DNA from: Nitrosomonas sp. UBA6494
GTDB taxonomy: Bacteria; Pseudomonadota; Gammaproteobacteria; Burkholderiales; Nitrosomonadaceae
Direction of reading: 5' to 3'
Length of the DNA stretch: 18,214 bases
NCBI GenBank assembly: GCA_002435335.1
Contig: DJMI01000027.1
Location: forward strand, 6,192 to 24,405
The notes beneath the pieces were generated by a model. It made no database searches and had not been told where the DNA came from. It was given only the letters and a program-made list of their open reading frames with translations. This document shows, piece by piece, positions 15,736-18,214 of the stretch (the first letter of the stretch is position 1; the number at the start of each line of letters is the position of its first letter). Position numbers and translations under genes: made by a program.

Positions 15736-16506
15736 CTACTTGGTCGGATAGCGGCTGTATATGCCGCGTTCGGTTACGACCTCCCACGCGTCATAATGGT
15801 CTTTATACATTTTCTCAAGAACATCATCCACTTTTACGTAATATGATCTTCTAAACCCATGGTAATCGACGAGAGGACCAATCGGATTAAAATTTAAGCC
15901 GTAAAAACCAAGCAATCGGTTTAATGCCGGATCCATTACAGAAAGCCAATTGCGGATATTATATTTGATCGACATGCGCATCACGCCAGCCATAAGTACT
16001 AGGGCTATACTCAGAGCTGAACGACGATCTTTCATTCGGCACTCCTGATTAAGCTTCTTTTCCTCAAAATTTTCGGCAGCTTGCTTTCGCCGATCATCTC
16101 TACGCCGATCACTTCTGCGTCTATCAAATTGAGAAATAACTAAAAATCTAGAAATCTCTGCAGTTTCAGAGCGAGGCAATGCTTGAATATCACATAATGT
16201 GGAATCAGCGCGTCCATATATCTCAACCGGTAATTTTTTATCAGGTTGCTCTGCATTAGGCAGAATAAGTCGAACCGTACCTATAAAATCATTCGTCGGC
16301 CGATAGCGTAATAAAGCATGTAAGGAATGACTGTCGTAACTATCTCTCTCTTGTTGATCAAAGCGGTGCGTAGAATCAAAGCCTGGTAATCGTTTTTCGA
16401 CACATAAAACTTGATAACGAAGCTTATATACATGCTCAAGCAAGTCAGCGGTATCAGCTATTATTATTTCAAAATAATGCTGAAAATTTGTATATAAAGC
16501 ATTCAT
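15736..16506 (-). CDS. PEP-CTERM/exosortase-associated N-acyltransferase (FeeM-like)
   Basis: A 256-residue cytoplasmic protein of the GNAT-fold family related to N-acyl amino acid synthases and autoinducer synthases, often found with exosortase/PEP-CTERM systems. Diagnostic segments: YKLRYQVLCVEKRLPGFD (27-44), FIGTVRLILP (74-83), AEISRFLVISQF (116-127), then an Arg-rich loop RRRSDRRRDDRRK (129-141), and ALSIALVLMAGVMRMSIKYNIRNWLSVMDPALNRLLGFYG in the C-terminal half. It probably joins an acyl chain from acyl carrier protein to an amino compound, but the product is unknown. No exosortase or PEP-CTERM protein lies in the window. It stands alone, with palindromes in its upstream region. Confidence 0.85.
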   Translation of the reverse strand: MNALYTNFQHYFEIIIADTADLLEHVYKLRYQVLCVEKRLPGFDSTHRFDQQERDSYDSHSLHALLRYRPTNDFIGTVRLILPNAEQPDKKLPVEIYGRADSTLCDIQALPRSETAEISRFLVISQFDRRRSDRRRDDRRKQAAENFEEKKLNQECRMKDRRSALSIALVLMAGVMRMSIKYNIRNWLSVMDPALNRLLGFYGLNFNPIGPLVDYHGFRRSYYVKVDDVLEKMYKDHYDAWEVVTERGIYSRYPTK

Positions 16507-16563
16507 CGCATACCTATCATTTAATCCTTGGATTCTTTGCTATTTAATAATTCCTGCAAGTAA

Positions 16564-16585
16564 GAACACAAACAAACATGTGTTC
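16564..16585. repeat. Inverted repeat 60 bp upstream of the acyltransferase (possible operator)
   Basis: GAACACA (16564-16570) and TGTGTTC (16579-16585) are perfect 7-base arms with an 8-base spacer, a spacing typical of dimeric regulator sites. Its position 58-79 bases before the acyltransferase ATG fits an operator. No regulator gene is adjacent. Confidence 0.4.
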
Positions 16586-16681
16586 AAATAATCATGCAAA
16601 TACATTGAAATTCACCTCTTATAATCTGTAACCATCGCATTTATTTGTATATGCTTTCTCATAAAACAAGAAAAATATGGT

Positions 16682-16717
16682 GTTAATTTTTTTTTGCAAC
16701 TTAAGTTAAAAATTAAC
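16682..16717. repeat. A/T-rich palindrome with nested palindrome
   Basis: GTTAATTTTT (16682-16691) and AAAAATTAAC (16708-16717) are perfect 10-base arms. Their 16-base loop contains the perfect palindrome AACTTAAGTT (16698-16707). It sits about 180-210 bases before the acyltransferase start. Function unknown: a DNA-bending or protein-binding site, or a hairpin terminator of a lost gene. Confidence 0.4.
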
Positions 16718-16908
16718 ATATTTTCAGATATATTGATAGAAATAATATTGAATATTTAGTCTATATTATTTCCGTAATTTTAAAATTAATTATTCAAAGA
16801 AAATTAGGTAACTTCAAATAAAAAACAAAGCATCGTTAATCAATCACTTACTTAATTTTTTATCAAATGGACAAAGAAAACATTGTCGTGAACTTAATCT
16901 AGCGTTAC

Positions 16909-17094
16909 TTACGCAAAATCACGATCAAATCCATTATCTCGAACCGATGTGGAACTTTGAACTGGGCAACCATGCATGAAATGTTTTCCCTCTAGTCCCA
17001 AAGTGACGCGATACAGTGTTTTTAAGGATGCATGCCTGGTGTGTTCGGTTCCGGCAAGAGAGGGAAAAACATAATTCTTGATGCTACAGCACAA
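16909..17094 (-). other. Possible decayed gene or mobile-element relic
   Basis: An open frame of 61 codons from a TTG, ending DRDFA, lies 33 bases past the DUF5765-like gene. There is no Shine-Dalgarno site, I recognise no family, and I doubt it is translated. Base composition is closer to coding DNA than the A+T-rich stretch beside it. An inverted repeat, ATGTTTTCCCTCT (16981-16993) against AGAGGGAAAAACAT (17059-17072), frames its centre. A fragment of a lost insertion sequence or gene is the simplest reading, but unproven. Confidence 0.25.
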
Positions 17095-17127
17095 ATTTAA
17101 ACATCAAGTAGTTTGCGAAGGTGTACA

Positions 17128-17868
17128 TTAGAACTTAGGTATTGGTAATCCATACCATTTTTTAACATGCAGATATTGCCGTATCGGGGTTTTGATCATC
17201 AGCAACAACAATCCGATAGAATACAAGCACCAAACCGCCGCCCATTCGTTCATGTTGTTAGTGGTCATGTACGCAAGTAACGGTCCAGACAAGAAGTGAT
17301 ATGCCACCATTTTCCAGGACCCATACAATAATGGCAGCGCAAAAGCGGCGTACCCGTATGCATTCCCCATGTAGACATTACCGTTAGCAGGAATTGCCCA
17401 AGCAATATGCCAATCGCCGGAGGTAGAACAGATTTGTTCACCGCAGAAAGGCATAGTAAATTTAGCACTGGTGAAAAATGTCATGGTGTATTTATTTTCA
17501 AAACAGTAGCTAATCCAATCGAATGGATAAATCCGCATCATAAAAATGACCGCCGCGACTGCACAAAGCATGTAAACAGTCGGAGCTATATGACGGCGTA
17601 AGTTTTCCGGAATGAAATGCATTGCCACTGCATTGACAAAAAAAGGCTGAAACGCGATATGCATGTATCCCAAGAAAGTTGCTATCTGATTTCTTGGATC
17701 CAGGCATTGATCTATCACTGTGTAAGTATATGCTTGCAACAATTCCATCAACGAAAAGTATGCCAGCGCAGCGCATAATACTCCTGACTCACCTCTTCGG
17801 TAAAAATATATAGTACTTGCAATCCCCGTTACCGCAAGCGCGGCCGATGCTTCTCCACTCCAGCACAT
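17128..17868 (-). CDS. DUF5765-like multi-pass membrane protein, function unknown
   Basis: A 246-residue integral membrane protein with about seven hydrophobic segments (roughly 8-24, 28-48, 62-84, 94-113, 168-186, 188-204, 210-226). It begins MCWSGEAS, the hallmark of the family annotated DUF5765, and keeps MELLQAYTYTVIDQC (41-55) and a hydrophilic loop with several cysteines (C122, C142, C147) ending HIAWAIPANG. The N-terminal Cys, H70 and H84, and the loop cysteines could bind a metal or cofactor, but this is speculation. The start is supported by AAAGAGG four bases before the ATG. It stands alone between a relic region and an incoming insertion sequence. Confidence 0.8.
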   Translation of the reverse strand: MCWSGEASAALAVTGIASTIYFYRRGESGVLCAALAYFSLMELLQAYTYTVIDQCLDPRNQIATFLGYMHIAFQPFFVNAVAMHFIPENLRRHIAPTVYMLCAVAAVIFMMRIYPFDWISYCFENKYTMTFFTSAKFTMPFCGEQICSTSGDWHIAWAIPANGNVYMGNAYGYAAFALPLLYGSWKMVAYHFLSGPLLAYMTTNNMNEWAAVWCLYSIGLLLLMIKTPIRQYLHVKKWYGLPIPKF

Positions 17869-17918
17869 ATAACCTCTTTAACTATAAAATTAGAATATGC
17901 GCCTGGCAGATTTTTAGA

Positions 17919-17941
17919 CTTATCGAATGATTTCGATGAAG
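17919..17941. repeat. Short hairpin upstream of the DUF5765-like gene
   Basis: CTTATCGAA and TTCGATGAAG pair with a single bulged base across a 4-base loop. It lies about 50 bases before the start of the membrane-protein gene and could be a regulator site or a hairpin in its leader. Confidence 0.25.
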
Positions 17942-18088
17942 CGTCAGCAGTCTGTTTACTCAATAACCGCTGACTTAAAGGAAATTAGTTTTTGGTTGGA
18001 CAGGATTTACAAGAGCATTGTTTTCTATTGTACATGGCTGCCTATTAAATAGACAGACGCTGCTTAAGAGATGTAGAGAACAAATAAA

Positions 18089-18160
18089 CTGTCCGTGTTT
18101 GTAGCACAAGATCTGTCCGGATTATCTTAGCCCAAGGAGGGCAAGAGATGAAACGGACAG
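18089..18160. repeat. CTGTCCG repeats at the insertion-sequence end
   Basis: CTGTCCG occurs at 18089-18095 and 18113-18119, 24 bases apart, and as its complement CGGACAG at 18154-18160 inside the first transposase codons. Such spaced copies near an insertion-sequence end may be transposase-binding sites. The outer boundary and terminal inverted repeat cannot be fixed because the right end lies outside the window; it falls somewhere after about 17940. Confidence 0.4.
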
Positions 18161-18214
18161 AATGGCTACAGGAGACACGGAAGATGAGATTTGAAGAAGC
18201 GTACGAGAAATGCA
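18148..18214 (+). mobile_element. Start of an ISNCY-type transposase gene (cut by window end)
   Basis: The first 22 codons, MKRTEWLQETRKMRFEEAYEKC, are open to the window edge. They match the characteristic N-terminus I recall for ISNCY (IS1202-like) transposases of nitrosomonads and other proteobacteria, which runs on into a helix-turn-helix. A textbook Shine-Dalgarno site, AAGGAGG at 18134-18140, lies seven bases before the ATG. The rest, including the DDE catalytic core, is outside the window, so I cannot tell whether the element is intact. It points away from the DUF5765-like gene. Confidence 0.7.

Larger units (their letters stand above)
16507..16908. other. A+T-rich gene-poor stretch upstream of the acyltransferase
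   Basis: No convincing gene on either strand. The stretch is strikingly A+T-rich from about 16640 to 16860 and holds two clean inverted repeats, described separately. It presumably carries the promoter of the acyltransferase, but I could not fix -35/-10 boxes with confidence. Confidence 0.6.

Noticed and set aside
1..18214. CRISPR array, tRNA or rRNA genes, toxin-antitoxin pair, or phage genes
   Set aside because: No regularly spaced repeat array, cloverleaf, rRNA segment, paired small genes or phage proteins were seen.

Overview
The window looks like a chromosomal segment of a beta-proteobacterium of moderate-to-low GC. The best guess is an ammonia oxidiser of the Nitrosomonas type. This rests on the run rubredoxin–thiD–thiE–hemL, ApaG next to an RsmI-like methyltransferase, a di-haem cytochrome c4, an exosortase-associated acyltransferase, and a transposase start of a type I recall from nitrosomonads. 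The genus is inference; no rRNA or ammonia-oxidation gene is present.

Layout. Positions 1-1236: a small coiled-coil protein (+) and a secreted PEBP/YbhB-like protein (-), flanked by two diverged copies of one short direct repeat; the left copy sits next to a long hairpin. Positions 1237-2347 (+): apaG and a tetrapyrrole-methylase-fold SAM methyltransferase. Positions 2394-2971 (-): glyoxalase I and rubredoxin, translationally coupled. Positions 3025-5825 (+): thiD, thiE and hemL (thiamine and tetrapyrrole synthesis), closed by a strong hairpin terminator that also faces the convergent cytochrome c4 gene (5892-6542, -). Positions 6819-10564 (-): a complete FbpABC-type ferric iron importer with a candidate Fur box upstream. 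Positions 10634-15455 (-): a tight three-gene unit of small periplasmic binding-protein-like protein, outer-membrane porin-like barrel, and membrane-anchored PAS-GGDEF-EAL protein. Positions 15736-16506 (-): an N-acyl amino-acid-synthase-like acyltransferase of the PEP-CTERM/exosortase-associated family. Then come about 620 bases of A+T-rich, gene-poor DNA with palindromes and a possible relic, a DUF5765-like membrane protein (17128-17868, -), and at the right edge the first 22 codons of an ISNCY-type transposase (+).

How the parts may work together. Iron import, haem precursor synthesis (HemL) and the c-type cytochrome all serve a haem-rich respiratory chain. The most interesting unit is the binding-protein-like/porin/GGDEF-EAL cluster: its spacing (7 and 12 bases) implies co-transcription, and it places an outer-membrane channel, a periplasmic protein and an inner-membrane c-di-GMP enzyme with a periplasmic domain in one transcript. 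That suggests an envelope-sensing pathway reporting to c-di-GMP. The functional link is inference. Nothing here amounts to a defence system, CRISPR array, tRNA or rRNA.
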